Of a stretch of 34,331 nucleotides of DNA, positions 1-8,663 are shown piece by piece. Both the position numbers and the translations under genes were made by a program. The notes beneath the pieces were generated by a model that searched no databases, was not told the DNA's origin, and was given only the letters and a program-made list of their open reading frames with translations. Origin of the DNA: Alphaproteobacteria bacterium (lineage in GTDB: Bacteria > Pseudomonadota > Alphaproteobacteria > SHVV01). The stretch spans positions 1 through 34,331 of the forward strand of contig SHVV01000009.1 in NCBI GenBank assembly GCA_009694095.1. Direction: 5' to 3'. The stretch's first letter is position 1; the number at the start of each line of letters is the position of its first letter.

Positions 1-2
1 TC

Positions 3-167
3 AAGGCGGTTGCCGCGGCTACCCCGGGAGCAGAAGGCGAGGAGGTCGCCGCCGAAGACGACGAAGAGGAAGAATTTCTTGAAGACGCTTCCGAACTCGC
101 CGAAGAAGACGTGGCGCTCGAAATCGACGGCAAAATCGCTGAGGCCAAAAAAACCGGCGAACCGTAA
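3..167 (+). CDS. C-terminal end of a TIGR02300-like acidic protein (partial)
   Basis: Only the last 54 codons are present; the gene enters from the left edge and ends at TAA 165-167. The visible tail is very acidic, with a run of Asp/Glu around residues 19-26 of the fragment (key part DDEEEEFLED) followed by alternating acidic and hydrophobic residues. This composition, and a tRNA-Ala gene directly downstream, match the alphaproteobacterial TIGR02300 (FYDLN acid) family, whose members have an N-terminal zinc-ribbon-like segment and a long acidic tail. The diagnostic N-terminus is outside the window, so the family call rests on composition and context. The function of the family is not known. 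Confidence 0.6.
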   Translation, partial: KAVAAATPGAEGEEVAAEDDEEEEFLEDASELAEEDVALEIDGKIAEAKKTGEP

Positions 168-257
168 GCGGTTTAGTCCGTGGCCGGCTTGATTTGCCGC
201 GAGGCGCGCCCTAGGGTGCCGGCCGTCGCGTCATATAGTTTCAGCCCGCGCGGGCGA

Positions 258-333
258 GGGGCCATAGCTCAGCTGGGAGAGCGCGTGAATGGCATTCACG
301 AGGTCAGCGGTTCGATCCCGCTTGGCTCCACCA
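258..333 (+). tRNA. tRNA-Ala (anticodon GGC)
   Basis: A full 76-nt cloverleaf can be folded. The acceptor stem GGGGCCA (258-264) pairs with TGGCTCC (323-329), with one G-U pair. The D arm contains AGCTCAGCTGGGAGAGC, and the anticodon stem CGTGA/TCACG holds the loop ATGGCAT with anticodon GGC at 291-293. The T arm contains GGTTCGATCC. The discriminator base is A330 and CCA is genome-encoded at 331-333. It decodes GCC/GCU alanine codons. It lies 90 nt downstream of the acidic-protein gene. I see no clear promoter or T-run terminator next to it. Confidence 0.98.
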
Positions 334-528
334 ATTTATGGGAATCCAGGCACGTTCGTGCCAACCCGCATAAGGCCGTAGCTGCCAAGTCGCTAGCCGC
401 AGAGCCGAACCCGTTTCGGCCATTCAAACGAGCGAATGTAGCTACCGCGTTTCAAGAGTCCTTAAGTCAAGTTTTCTCGCCGGTCGGCCGCCCAGCAGGT
501 CCGGCGTGGCCGTGTGCGTAGCCTCGGG

Positions 529-1303
529 TCAGAACGACTTAATTCTGGGAAAGAGCAGGTGGGTGAACTCCGGGTACAACGCGCGATAGGGGTCGTTGTA
601 TGTGACGATTCGATCGGCACCGTCGAACAAGACGAAACCGTCGGGGATGCTATTGATCGCTTGCGCGAGTTTGAGTCGCGATTGTTCGAGTTAGGCCGCG
701 AGAGCCGTCGCCTGATGTCGACTGCGCGTGGCCTCGACAAACCCGCAGTGTCCGGAGCGGGCTAAGACATAGAGTGCCACCGTAAAGGTGCCGAGCATGG
801 CGGCTTGCGAAAGGTCGATCTCCTGGCCGCCGAGCCCCAAACGTACGGAGATCGGTATCATTGACGGAGCGATATAGCCGATCCAAATCGACAGGATCGA
901 GGACAAGGCGGCCGTTGCGCCGGCCGCCATCCCGCCCAGAACAAACACCAGCAAGACTTGGTGACGAACTCAGTCAGGATCATAAAATAGTATGACCGCC
1001 GTGCCCCCAAAGAGCGCCCGCGACCCATGTCGAGCGCGTTATCCGTTTCATGAAATCGGGTTTGACCAAGTCGATCACCTTGCGCCGGCGGCGCCAAGTG
1101 ATGAGACTTCGCGAGCCGAATAGCCAAACGGCGGCAAGCCAAACCCAAGTCACCCAACCCGGCGAAACGCGGCTATAGAAGAGCGCCGCAACGACCGCCG
1201 AGTTGACGAGGTGAGCGGCGGCCAACAGCGGCAACTGGAGGTAAAACGTTCAGACTAGTTCGAGTTCGATCGCCGCCGCGTCACTAATCGCAGACACTGC
1301 CAT
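529..1303 (-). pseudogene. Decayed membrane-PAS signalling protein (GGDEF/histidine-kinase type N-terminus)
   Basis: Joining three reading-frame pieces rebuilds the first part of a sensor protein. From ATG 1301-1303 the frame reads MAVSAISDAAAIELELV, hits TGA at 1250-1252, then continues into a hydrophobic multi-helix region (YLQLPLLAAAHLVNSAVV, WVWLAAVWLFGSRS). Near 980-990 one base appears gained, shifting the frame. After a further TGA at 970-972 it reads VLLVFVLGGMAAGA and more membrane helices. A TAA at 691-693 interrupts it before a PAS-like segment (AINSIPDGFVLFDGADRIV) that stops at 529-531. Weak PAS-like similarity may go on in another frame to about 467. The output domain is gone. 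Domain order resembles bacterial diguanylate cyclase or hybrid-kinase N-termini. With three stops, a frameshift and 3' truncation, this is a dead gene. Confidence 0.8.
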
Positions 1304-1440
1304 CGGTGTCACGGCCGCCTGAGCGCTTGGTGCGACACTCATCGTCGCGACTCTCGTTCTAGCCGCCCGAGCGCACCTATAATCTCGCCTTCTGTCTCAA
1401 TAGAGAGACGCGGAGCTCGCTGCAGGGGCGCAACGTACGT

Positions 1441-2607
1441 TCACGACAGTGCCGGCGCCAACCGTTCCATCGCTTCGGACAACGTTTCGAGCGTCGCGGC
1501 GAAACAGAGGCGCAGATGCCCCTCTCCGCGCGGCCCGAACGCGCTTCCGGGCGCTAACCCGACCCTGCTCTTGCCGAGGAGATTTTTCGCGAACTCGAGG
1601 CTGTTGTTCATACCTTCGACCCCGAAGAATACATAAAAAGCCGCGTCAGGACGGGCGATCGTAACCCGCGGCATCGCCGCGAGGCGCTGAAAGACGAGGT
1701 CGCGCGCTTGTTCGTATCGCGCGACAGTTTCGCTGATGAACGGTTCCCCGTCGCGAAGCGCGACGATACCGGCGTACTGCGCCATGCTGGCGGCGTTCGC
1801 GATATTGAACTCGCTCATTTTTTCGAGAATCGGCCCGAACGCCGGCGGGGCGGCAATCCAGCCGAGCCGCCATCCCGTCATGCACCACGACTTGGAAAAG
1901 CTGTTGAGCCTGAGCACGAGGTCGTCTCGTTCGGCGATATCGAGGAACGAAGGCGCGCAGCGGCGTGAATAAACGATCCGATCGTAGACTTCATCGGCGA
2001 CGATCCAAATTCCTCGCCGGCGTGCAAAATCGAGCACTGCTCGCTGATCGTCCGTCGACATCATCCACCCCGTCGGATTGTTGGGCGAATTGACGAACAG
2101 GAATCGCGTGCGGTGGTCCACGGCGGCGAACAAACGATCAAGATCGAGCGACCAGCGCCCCTCGTGCTCGTCGAGCGCAACTTGCCGCGGCTCGCCCCCC
2201 ATCACCTGCACGCACGAGGCGATGTTGGGCCATAGCGGCGCCGTCAGGACCGCATTGTCGCCGACGTCGATCAGGCTCTGCGCTACGATCATAATCGCGT
2301 TCATGGCTGACGCCGTAACCGTCACACGCTCAAAATCGATCGGGCGCTCGTGCAGTCCCGTCATGTAGTCAGCCAGCGCTTGACGGAGTTCCGGGATGCC
2401 GCGGTTCAAGGTGTAGAACGTCTTGCCATCGTTGAGCGCCTGCGTCGCGGCCTGATTGATGAAGGCGGGCGTCGGCACGTTCGGCTCGCCGAACCACAAC
2501 GGAATGATCCCGCCCATTTCCATTCCGAGAGTCGCAACTTCGCGTATCTGCGAGCTTGCAACGTCGGCAATGGCCGGTCGAACCGGAAACGGATATTTCG
2601 TTGGCAT
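1441..2607 (-). CDS. Class I/II PLP-dependent aminotransferase
   Basis: A 388-residue fold-type I aminotransferase, expected to move an amino group between an amino acid and a 2-oxo acid in the cytoplasm. Visible motifs are NSPNNPTG (about 173-180), the cofactor aspartate in ADEVYDR (D205), the Schiff-base lysine in NSFSKSWCMTGWRLGW (K239), and the carboxylate-binding arginine in GHLRLCFA (about R366). The length is normal for the aspartate/aromatic/alanine aminotransferase superfamily. The substrate cannot be set from sequence alone. The ATG start at 2607 places the usual N-terminal segment before the first conserved block. It sits alone between two minus-strand genes, with 158 nt upstream in which I see no gene. 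Confidence 0.9.
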   Translation of the reverse strand: MPTKYPFPVRPAIADVASSQIREVATLGMEMGGIIPLWFGEPNVPTPAFINQAATQALNDGKTFYTLNRGIPELRQALADYMTGLHERPIDFERVTVTASAMNAIMIVAQSLIDVGDNAVLTAPLWPNIASCVQVMGGEPRQVALDEHEGRWSLDLDRLFAAVDHRTRFLFVNSPNNPTGWMMSTDDQRAVLDFARRRGIWIVADEVYDRIVYSRRCAPSFLDIAERDDLVLRLNSFSKSWCMTGWRLGWIAAPPAFGPILEKMSEFNIANAASMAQYAGIVALRDGEPFISETVARYEQARDLVFQRLAAMPRVTIARPDAAFYVFFGVEGMNNSLEFAKNLLGKSRVGLAPGSAFGPRGEGHLRLCFAATLETLSEAMERLAPALS

Positions 2608-2765
2608 ACGCTACCTATAGAACTGAACTTCGTGAGTCGGCGGCAAGAACAGGCCGCCAATTGCTCATCAACCATGAGCCTTCGGATCAAACCATCGGGG
2701 TTGAATTCATGCAAACCGACGCCGAGGCCGCCCTGGTTCGGGCTGTCGGCGCCCCGCGCGAAGTT

Positions 2766-3164
2766 CTATTTCTTCGCTTCCTTGAGTTCAATCGGAGCCC
2801 CAGATTCCTTCCATGTTGTGAAGCCACCGCCGATGTGGGCGACCGGGTTTAGTCCCATACGCTGCACGCTCTGTGTTGCGAGCGCAGAACGCCAGCCCGC
2901 GGCACAAAAAAACACAAATTTCTTACCCGATCCGAAAACGTCGCGGTAATAAGGACTTTCCGGATCGACCCAGAACTCCAGCATGCCGCGCGGACAATGA
3001 AACGCACCCGGAATGATCCCTTCGCGCGCCAACTCTCGCACATCCCGGACGTCGACGAACTGAACGCGGGGATCACTAAGTAGCTGGCGCGCTTCGGCAA
3101 CGGTTAACGTCTCCACCTCGGCTTCGGCTTCGGAGACGAGTTCCTTGTAGCCCTTGGTAATCAT
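2766..3164 (-). CDS. Single-domain rhodanese-like protein
   Basis: A 132-residue protein with one rhodanese domain (about residues 20-128), typical of small sulfur-transfer proteins in the cytoplasm. Visible landmarks are FVDVRDVRELAREGIIPGA (37-55) and the active-site loop FCAAGWRSALA with the catalytic cysteine C87 (CxxGxRS pattern), then HIGGGFTTWKESGAP near the end. The ATG at 3164 is chosen because GGAG lies 9 nt upstream. An in-frame ATG at 3179 lacks a good ribosome-binding site, and the frame stays open further upstream only as a shadow of the aquaporin gene. It follows the aquaporin pseudogene by 74 nt on the same strand. The sulfur acceptor is unknown. Confidence 0.9.
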   Translation of the reverse strand: MITKGYKELVSEAEAEVETLTVAEARQLLSDPRVQFVDVRDVRELAREGIIPGAFHCPRGMLEFWVDPESPYYRDVFGSGKKFVFFCAAGWRSALATQSVQRMGLNPVAHIGGGFTTWKESGAPIELKEAKK

Positions 3165-3238
3165 TGAGTTTCGCTCCATGATCAATCCGGACGGCGCATA
3201 TCCACGCCGCCAGCGAACGCCACTATGATAGACGACGA

Positions 3239-4062
3239 TCATGGTTTTTTCGCCATCAGTTCGGCGAAGTGGCAGCAAAAATGACAGGTTCCGGTGGCGG
3301 GATGGCTGATCTTGGCGCAATAGGTCGCGTCGTTCCCGCTCAAGCGACGACGGGCAGCGGCCGCAGCCAGCGTTCCAAGCGGCGGGGCCAAGAGATAAAT
3401 CCAAAGGTGCTGCCATAGTCCCGAGGGAATCGCTATCGCCAGCCCGCGCGCCGGATTGAAGCTCCCGCCCGAATAAGGCGCGGCAATCAGCACGAAGACC
3501 GCGAGCAAGAGTCCAGACGCGATCCCGGTGAAGCGAGTGAATTTGGCATCGTTGGCAAGCACGAGGACGATCGTCATGGCGAGGAAGCCGACGACCGCCT
3601 CGGCCAGGAATGCGATCAAGATTCCCGCCGTCGGAACCGGGGCGATGTAGTTGACGGCAGGATCGGCCAGCCAATCGCCGATCACCGCAACCCCTAGGCC
3701 GACACCGACGATACCGCCGAGAATTTGCGCGATCACATACCCGGCGGCGTCCCACGGATCAATGCGCACGAGGTGGAAAAATGCCAGCGTGACGGCCGGA
3801 TTGCGGTGGGCCCCAGAACGCTGACCGAACCGTGAGTAGATAAATCCGACGATGAATAGCGCCGTCAAGAAGGGGCCGATCGCTCCGTCGGATCGAGGCC
3901 CAAGGCGACGAGCGGCGATGCCGGATGGGCAAACACGACGCCGATCGCTCACATCCAAGCGAGAAGTATGGCTGTTCCGGCGGCTTCGATCGCGTATTCG
4001 CGCCAATGGCAGCAAAGAACATGAGTTGTCGCCTTGGGTTCTGTCGGTACCGGATTGGACAT
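3239..4062 (-). pseudogene. Aquaporin (MIP family), inactivated by one stop and one frameshift
   Basis: Rebuilt as about 273 residues of a MIP channel. From ATG 4060-4062 the frame reads MSNPVPTEPKATTHVL, then REYAIEAAGTAILLAWM, a typical first aquaporin helix, and meets TGA at 3949-3951. It resumes in frame (AIGVVFAHPASPLVALGL) until about 3872-3876, where one base seems lost in a C/T run. The next frame gives FLTALFIVGFIYSRFG and the rest of the channel. Both half-helix signatures remain: HRNPAVTLAFFHL and GGSFNPARGLAIAI. The C-terminal tail is rich in Cys and His (CAKISH, CHFCCHF). The second half is well kept, so inactivation looks recent. An assembly or sequencing error is possible, but two independent lesions would be needed. 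Confidence 0.85.
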
Positions 4063-4181
4063 CCTGGGACAGTTGGCATTTCGGCAACCAAAGTGAAATG
4101 CCCGTTTGCTTCCGTTTCGATAGCTAGAGCGTCACGGGTGGGCGCCGACTTGGCGCGGCCGCGGCACGATCGGATCCGGTC

Positions 4182-5117
4182 CTACGCCGCGATTTTTCTC
4201 CTCCGGTTCGCGATTGCGACGCCGGCGAAGACCAGGACCGTGCCGCCCCAATGAAATGCCTTGAACGATTCGTCCAGAACGAGGACGGCAAGCGCGACGG
4301 TAAAGACCGGGATTAAATAGAGAAAGCTCGCCGCCCGCGACGGCCCGAGGCGCAGGTTGCCTTCGCTCCACGCTGCCATGCCAATGACCGTACCGAAAAA
4401 TCCGACGTAGGCGACAATCGCGGCCGATTCCCAGTTATACGCCATGAATCGGCCACCGAACTGCATCTCAGCAAGCCACATCGGGAAAAACATGACCAGC
4501 GCCGGGATGCAGGTTGACCACAACAGCACGAATGGGTTTAGCGCCAACGCTGCGCGCTTGAGCAACGAGCCATAGAACGACCACGCCAACAGCGCGACTT
4601 GCATCAGGAGATCGCCCACCACGAAACCGAGCGTCAAAATCGTGGCGAGATCGCCCCGTAGCACGATGACGGCAACGCCTAAAAGCGCGAGAAGGATTCC
4701 AATGAGTTGTAGCGCAGAGATCCGCTCGCGAATGACAATCCAGGCGACGGCGATCGACATCGCCGGCTGGGTCGCGTTGAGAAGACCGGCGTTTACCGCC
4801 GTCGTGGTCTGCAACGCGAGATACATGAACGCCTGTCCGATCACGAACTGCAGAAGTGCGAACAGGCAGATCAATTTCCAGTGGCCGAGAACGATCGCCC
4901 TCTGCTCGGCGAGCTTCTTCCAGATGAAAGGCGAGAGAACGACGATCGTCAGCAAACAGCGCCAGAACGAAATCGCAAACGGCGGCGCGAATTCGTGCAC
5001 CGCGCGGACAACGATGGTATTGCCCGACCACGCCAAGGCGGCGATCACCAAAAATACGACGGCGGCTGTCCCGGTTTCGCCGAAAAGCCGCGAGCGTGCG
5101 GTCGAAAAAGACATCAC
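4182..5117 (-). CDS. EamA-type DMT superfamily transporter
   Basis: A 311-residue inner-membrane protein with about ten predicted membrane helices arranged as two EamA repeats (roughly residues 17-150 and 165-305). Family-like segments include ALAWSGNTIVVRAVHEFAPP in the first repeat, AGLLNATQPAMSIAVAW at the end of it, and the second-repeat ending LDESFKAFHWGGTVLVFAGV. Members of this family usually export metabolites or amino acids; the substrate here cannot be told. The start is MM (5117 or 5114). It is transcribed divergently from the dehydrogenase operon, with 155 nt between the two starts. Confidence 0.9.
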   Translation of the reverse strand: MMSFSTARSRLFGETGTAAVVFLVIAALAWSGNTIVVRAVHEFAPPFAISFWRCLLTIVVLSPFIWKKLAEQRAIVLGHWKLICLFALLQFVIGQAFMYLALQTTTAVNAGLLNATQPAMSIAVAWIVIRERISALQLIGILLALLGVAVIVLRGDLATILTLGFVVGDLLMQVALLAWSFYGSLLKRAALALNPFVLLWSTCIPALVMFFPMWLAEMQFGGRFMAYNWESAAIVAYVGFFGTVIGMAAWSEGNLRLGPSRAASFLYLIPVFTVALAVLVLDESFKAFHWGGTVLVFAGVAIANRRRKIAA

Positions 5118-5272
5118 GATGACGATGAATTCGAATGCGGAATACTATTTTACGCCTTTTCCTCCCCGGTTGTCCGCAGCGTCGAGCCGGGGTAGATTGA
5201 GCCCCAGGGCCCATCTTGATCGCGGCGCAATGAGCGTCGCGCGCGCGGGTCCTTCCCTCAAGGACCACTTCG

Positions 5273-6358
5273 ATGGCTAAGCACACGCCGCAATTCATGC
5301 CGAACACGAAGCAGATCGAGCCACTTCGGATTCTCGACGAGAACGGCAAACTTCTGCGCGGCGAAACGCCGCCGATGTCGGACGACCTGGCGATTTATGC
5401 GGTCAAAACGATGATGATGGGCCGCGGCTTCGATGAAAAATCGTTCAGCCTCCAGCGGCAGGGACGTTTGGGCACGTTCGCACCAGTGATCGGGCAAGAG
5501 GCATCGACGCTCGGCCCGGCGCTGGCGCTCGATCCGAAACGTGATTGGATCGCGCCGCAATATCGTGAACTTCCGGCTCTTTTGCATATGGGCCTCCCAT
5601 TCGAAAGCATCGCGCTCTATCGCTTGGGCCGCCAGGCTGGCGCGTGCATTCCGGAGGGCGTTCACGTGTTGCCGCACCAGATTTCGCTGGCAGCGCAAAT
5701 CCCACACGCGGTCGGGCTCGGTTGGGGCCTCAAGCTTCAGGGCAAGGACGGCGTTTCGATGGCTTTCTTCGGCGACGGCGCGTCTTCCGAAGGCGATTTC
5801 CATGAATCTTGCAATCTCGCGGGCGTCATGAAGGCGCCAGTGATTTTTCTCCTCCAAGACAACGGATGGGCGATCTCGACCCCGCGCGCGATCCAAACCG
5901 CAACGACCGATTTCGCTGCACGAGCGTTGGGCTATGGGTTTCCCGGATTCGCGGTCGATGGCAACGATCTCTTCGCGCTTTACGCCGCAACGACCGAAGC
6001 GGTCGCGCGGGCGCGCGCCGGCGAAGGGCCAACGCTCATCGAATCACGTACGTTCCGAATGTGGGCGCACACGACGGCGGACGACCCAACTCGCTATGTC
6101 GACCCAAAGGTACTCGAACAGTGGAAGAAAAAAGACCCGATCGAGCGCGTGCAAAAATACCTTGCCGCCAAGGGCAAATGGAACGATGCGATGACCGCTC
6201 AGTTCAAAGAGGAAGTCGCCGCCAAGGTCGAGAAAGCCTACGAGTACGGTTTCAACTACCCGCCGTCCAAGGTGGAGGAGATTTTCGAAAACGTATTTGC
6301 GACGATCACCCCCCAGCTCGAACGCCAACGCGCGCGCCATATCGCGTTGCGGTCATAG
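5273..6358 (+). CDS. pdhA: 2-oxoacid (probably pyruvate) dehydrogenase E1 component, alpha subunit
   Basis: A 361-residue thiamine-diphosphate-dependent E1 alpha chain, which decarboxylates a 2-oxoacid together with E1 beta. The TPP/Mg site is GDG (167-169) through QDNGWAIS (N197), about 30 residues later. Other landmarks are QGRLGTFAPVIGQEA, PQYRELPALLHMGLP, IPEGVHVLPHQISLAAQ and the GPTLIESRTFRMWAHTTADDPTRY loop. The arrangement and wording are close to the Bacillus-type PdhA, rather than the mitochondrial-type PDH common in this class. AAGGA lies 9 nt before ATG 5273. It is the first gene of a four-gene operon. A branched-chain 2-oxoacid dehydrogenase is the main alternative. Confidence 0.88.
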   Translation: MAKHTPQFMPNTKQIEPLRILDENGKLLRGETPPMSDDLAIYAVKTMMMGRGFDEKSFSLQRQGRLGTFAPVIGQEASTLGPALALDPKRDWIAPQYRELPALLHMGLPFESIALYRLGRQAGACIPEGVHVLPHQISLAAQIPHAVGLGWGLKLQGKDGVSMAFFGDGASSEGDFHESCNLAGVMKAPVIFLLQDNGWAISTPRAIQTATTDFAARALGYGFPGFAVDGNDLFALYAATTEAVARARAGEGPTLIESRTFRMWAHTTADDPTRYVDPKVLEQWKKKDPIERVQKYLAAKGKWNDAMTAQFKEEVAAKVEKAYEYGFNYPPSKVEEIFENVFATITPQLERQRARHIALRS

Positions 6359-6382
6359 ATCGAACCCTCGAGGAGACGCGCT

Positions 6383-7360
6383 ATGCCGCAAATGAACATG
6401 GTCGAAGCGATCCGCGATGCGCTTAAGCTGGAAATGTTGCGCGACGAGAGAGTCGTTCTTCTTGGTCAAGACGTCGGCCATCTCGGCGGCGTCTTTCGTG
6501 TAACCGACGGACTGCAGCAGTTCTTCGGACCGAAGCGGGTGTTCGACACCCCGCTCGCCGAAGCCGTGATCTGCGGATCGGCGCTCGGACTCGCGTTTTC
6601 CGGCCTCGTTCCTGTCGCCGAAATTCAGTTCCTCGGCTTCACCCATCAAGCCTTCCACCAGATCTGCCATCAGATCGCTCGAACTCGATTTCGCTCGCGC
6701 GGTTCGCACCCGGCTCAAGTCACGATCCGCGCCCCGTTCGGTGGCGGCGTCAAGACGCCGGAGCTGCACTCGGACGCAATTGAGGCTCAGTTCGTCCAAG
6801 CTCCCGGCATCAAAATCGCGCTGCCGTCAAATCCGTACGACGCCAAGGGATTGCTGCTCCAAGCGATCCGCGATCCCGACCCGGTCCTTTTCCTCGAGCC
6901 GCTGCGCGGTTACCGGTTGGTGACCGGCGAAGTGCCGGAGGGTGACTACACGATTCCATTCGGCAAGTTGCGCGTTGTGCGCGAAGGAACCGACGTGACG
7001 CTCATCGCGTGGAGCGTCGCGGTCGGCCTCTGCGAACGGGCAGCCGAAAAGCTTGCCGAAAAAGGCATCAGCGCCCACGTCATCGATCTGCGCACGATCG
7101 TGCCGCTCGACGTCGAAGGACTGGTGGCCGCGGTCGAGAAAACCGGACGAGCCGTCGTCGTCCAAGAGGCGCCGCGCAGCGCGAGCTTTGGATCAGAAGT
7201 GATCGCGACGATTCAGGAAGAGTGTTTCTATTCGCTCGAAGCGCCGGTCAAACGCGTATCGCCCCCCGACACGCCCTACCCGCTGCACGGGCTCGAAGAC
7301 CACTATGTTCCGACTGTCGACATGATCTTAAAAGTCGTCGTGGAGTCTCTCAACGCATGA
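6383..7360 (+). CDS. pdhB: 2-oxoacid (probably pyruvate) dehydrogenase E1 component, beta subunit
   Basis: A 325-residue transketolase-like E1 beta chain that completes the E1 heterotetramer. Visible landmarks are LGQDVGHLGGVFRVTDGLQ near the N-terminus, FDTPLAEAVICGSALGLAFSG, EIQFLGFTHQAFHQICHQIAR, and the C-terminal transketolase domain (TLIAWSVAVGLCERAAEKL, RTIVPLDVEGL, PRSASFGSEV). GGAG lies just before ATG 6383, 24 nt after E1 alpha. The final codons overlap the E2 start as ATGA, so translation of the two is probably coupled. Length is normal for the family. Confidence 0.9.
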   Translation: MPQMNMVEAIRDALKLEMLRDERVVLLGQDVGHLGGVFRVTDGLQQFFGPKRVFDTPLAEAVICGSALGLAFSGLVPVAEIQFLGFTHQAFHQICHQIARTRFRSRGSHPAQVTIRAPFGGGVKTPELHSDAIEAQFVQAPGIKIALPSNPYDAKGLLLQAIRDPDPVLFLEPLRGYRLVTGEVPEGDYTIPFGKLRVVREGTDVTLIAWSVAVGLCERAAEKLAEKGISAHVIDLRTIVPLDVEGLVAAVEKTGRAVVVQEAPRSASFGSEVIATIQEECFYSLEAPVKRVSPPDTPYPLHGLEDHYVPTVDMILKVVVESLNA

Positions 7361-8655
7361 CCGAGTTCAACTTCAAACTTCCCGATGTCGGCGAAGGCCT
7401 TAGCGAGGGCGAGATCGTTCGCTGGTTGGTCAAACCAGGCGACCGAGTCAAACCCGATCAGATTCTGGCCGAAGTCGAGACCGACAAAGCCGTTGTCGAG
7501 ATCCCGTCACCGGTGCCGGGTACGATCAAGAGCCTGGGCGGCAAACCAGGGGATGTGCTCAAGATCGGCGCCGCGTTCGCGGTGATCGAGGTTGATGCCA
7601 GTGTCAAATTGCCGCAGCAAAAAGATCATGGCCATGCACCGGCCGCCACGCCCCAACCGGCGCCGGCCAAAGCGGCGGCCCCGGATGCCCCGGCGAAGGC
7701 GGCGCCAACATTGGTCTCGGCTCCAACGGCTTCAGCGCCCACCGGACGCGTTCAAGCGGCACCGGCGACGCGAAAGCGCGCGACCGAACTCGGCGTCGAT
7801 TTAGCGACCGTCCGGGGCAGCGGCCCTGGCGGACGTGTGACCACCGAGGACGTCGAGCGGGCTGCCGCTGGTGGCGCACCGACCGCGCCGTCTGCCGCCC
7901 ACGCTGCTGCGGCGAGCGCTCGTCTAGCGACCCGACTCGTCGTTCCGCCAGCTGGTCGTTCGGACGAAGTAATCCCACTGCGTGGGATACGCCGGCGTAT
8001 CGCTCAGGCGATGAATGAAAGCCTCACCGTTCCGCACATTTGGGATTGGTACACGCTTGATGCGACCAAACTCGTCGAGGCACGCGCGAGCTTGAAGGAC
8101 GAGTTTGCGAAGGAGGGCGTCAAACTCACCTACCTCCCATTCTTTATCAAGGCGATCGTCGGAGCGCTCAAGAAATTTCCATCGTTCAACGCGACGCTCG
8201 ACATGACTAAGGAAGAGATCGTCTATCGCAAGCGCTACAACATCGGTCTTGCGATGGCGACCGATGATGGGCTGATCGTGCCGGTCGTGCACGATGCCGA
8301 TATGAAGTCTATTTTCGACCTTGCGATCGAGATCAGCGAACTGGCCGAACTCACGCGGTCTCGGAAGATTTCGCCCGATCGACTCGCCGATGGCACCTTC
8401 AACGTCACGAATTTTGGCAGCTACGGCGCGCGCATGGGAACGCCGATCATCAAGCCGCCGCAGGTGGCAATCAGCGGCTTCGGCGCGATCCACGATGATG
8501 TGATCGCCGTCGGCGGCCAGGCGCTCGTGCGTCCGGTGTTGCCGATCATCACCTCGACCGACCATCGCGTGAATGACGGCGAGCATCTCGGCACCTTCGT
8601 CCTCACACTAGCGAGCTTCTTGAGCGATCCCGTCAAGCTGCTCGGTCGGATGTAG
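7357..8655 (+). CDS. pdhC: Dihydrolipoamide acyltransferase (E2) of the 2-oxoacid dehydrogenase complex
   Basis: A 432-residue E2 core enzyme that takes the acyl group from E1 on a lipoyl arm and gives it to CoA. Domains in order: one lipoyl domain (about 1-80, lipoylated K44 in ETDKAVVEI); an Ala/Pro/Lys-rich linker (about 90-130); a peripheral subunit-binding domain (about 135-168, ATRKRATELG through GSGPGGRVTTEDV); a second Ala-rich linker; and the catalytic domain (about 204-432) ending in DHRVNDG with active-site H403 and D407. The ATG at 7357 overlaps the E1 beta stop and precedes the complete lipoyl domain, so the longer in-frame extension upstream is not used. Confidence 0.9.
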   Translation: MTEFNFKLPDVGEGLSEGEIVRWLVKPGDRVKPDQILAEVETDKAVVEIPSPVPGTIKSLGGKPGDVLKIGAAFAVIEVDASVKLPQQKDHGHAPAATPQPAPAKAAAPDAPAKAAPTLVSAPTASAPTGRVQAAPATRKRATELGVDLATVRGSGPGGRVTTEDVERAAAGGAPTAPSAAHAAAASARLATRLVVPPAGRSDEVIPLRGIRRRIAQAMNESLTVPHIWDWYTLDATKLVEARASLKDEFAKEGVKLTYLPFFIKAIVGALKKFPSFNATLDMTKEEIVYRKRYNIGLAMATDDGLIVPVVHDADMKSIFDLAIEISELAELTRSRKISPDRLADGTFNVTNFGSYGARMGTPIIKPPQVAISGFGAIHDDVIAVGGQALVRPVLPIITSTDHRVNDGEHLGTFVLTLASFLSDPVKLLGRM

Positions 8656-8663
8656 GCCGCATC

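Noticed and set aside
349-362. Hairpin ggcac-gttc-gtgcc after tRNA-Ala as a terminator
   Set aside because: The stem is only 5-6 bp and is followed by aacccg, not a T-run.
2608-2765. Possible small gene between the aminotransferase and rhodanese genes
   Set aside because: No start with a ribosome-binding site and no recognisable peptide on either strand.
3165-3755. Long open frame upstream of the rhodanese gene as a fusion protein
   Set aside because: It is Arg-rich sequence opposite in frame to the aquaporin coding region; a ribosome-binding site supports ATG 3164.
4642-5280. 212-codon plus-strand ORF opposite the EamA transporter
   Set aside because: Composition is that of an antisense frame and the EamA protein on the other strand is clear.
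5258-5896. 212-codon minus-strand ORF opposite E1 alpha
   Set aside because: It is Arg/His-rich antisense sequence with no family signature; the TPP enzyme on the plus strand is certain.
7009-7356. Longer start for the E2 gene
   Set aside because: It lies inside the E1 beta gene in another frame; the lipoyl domain begins at ATG 7357.
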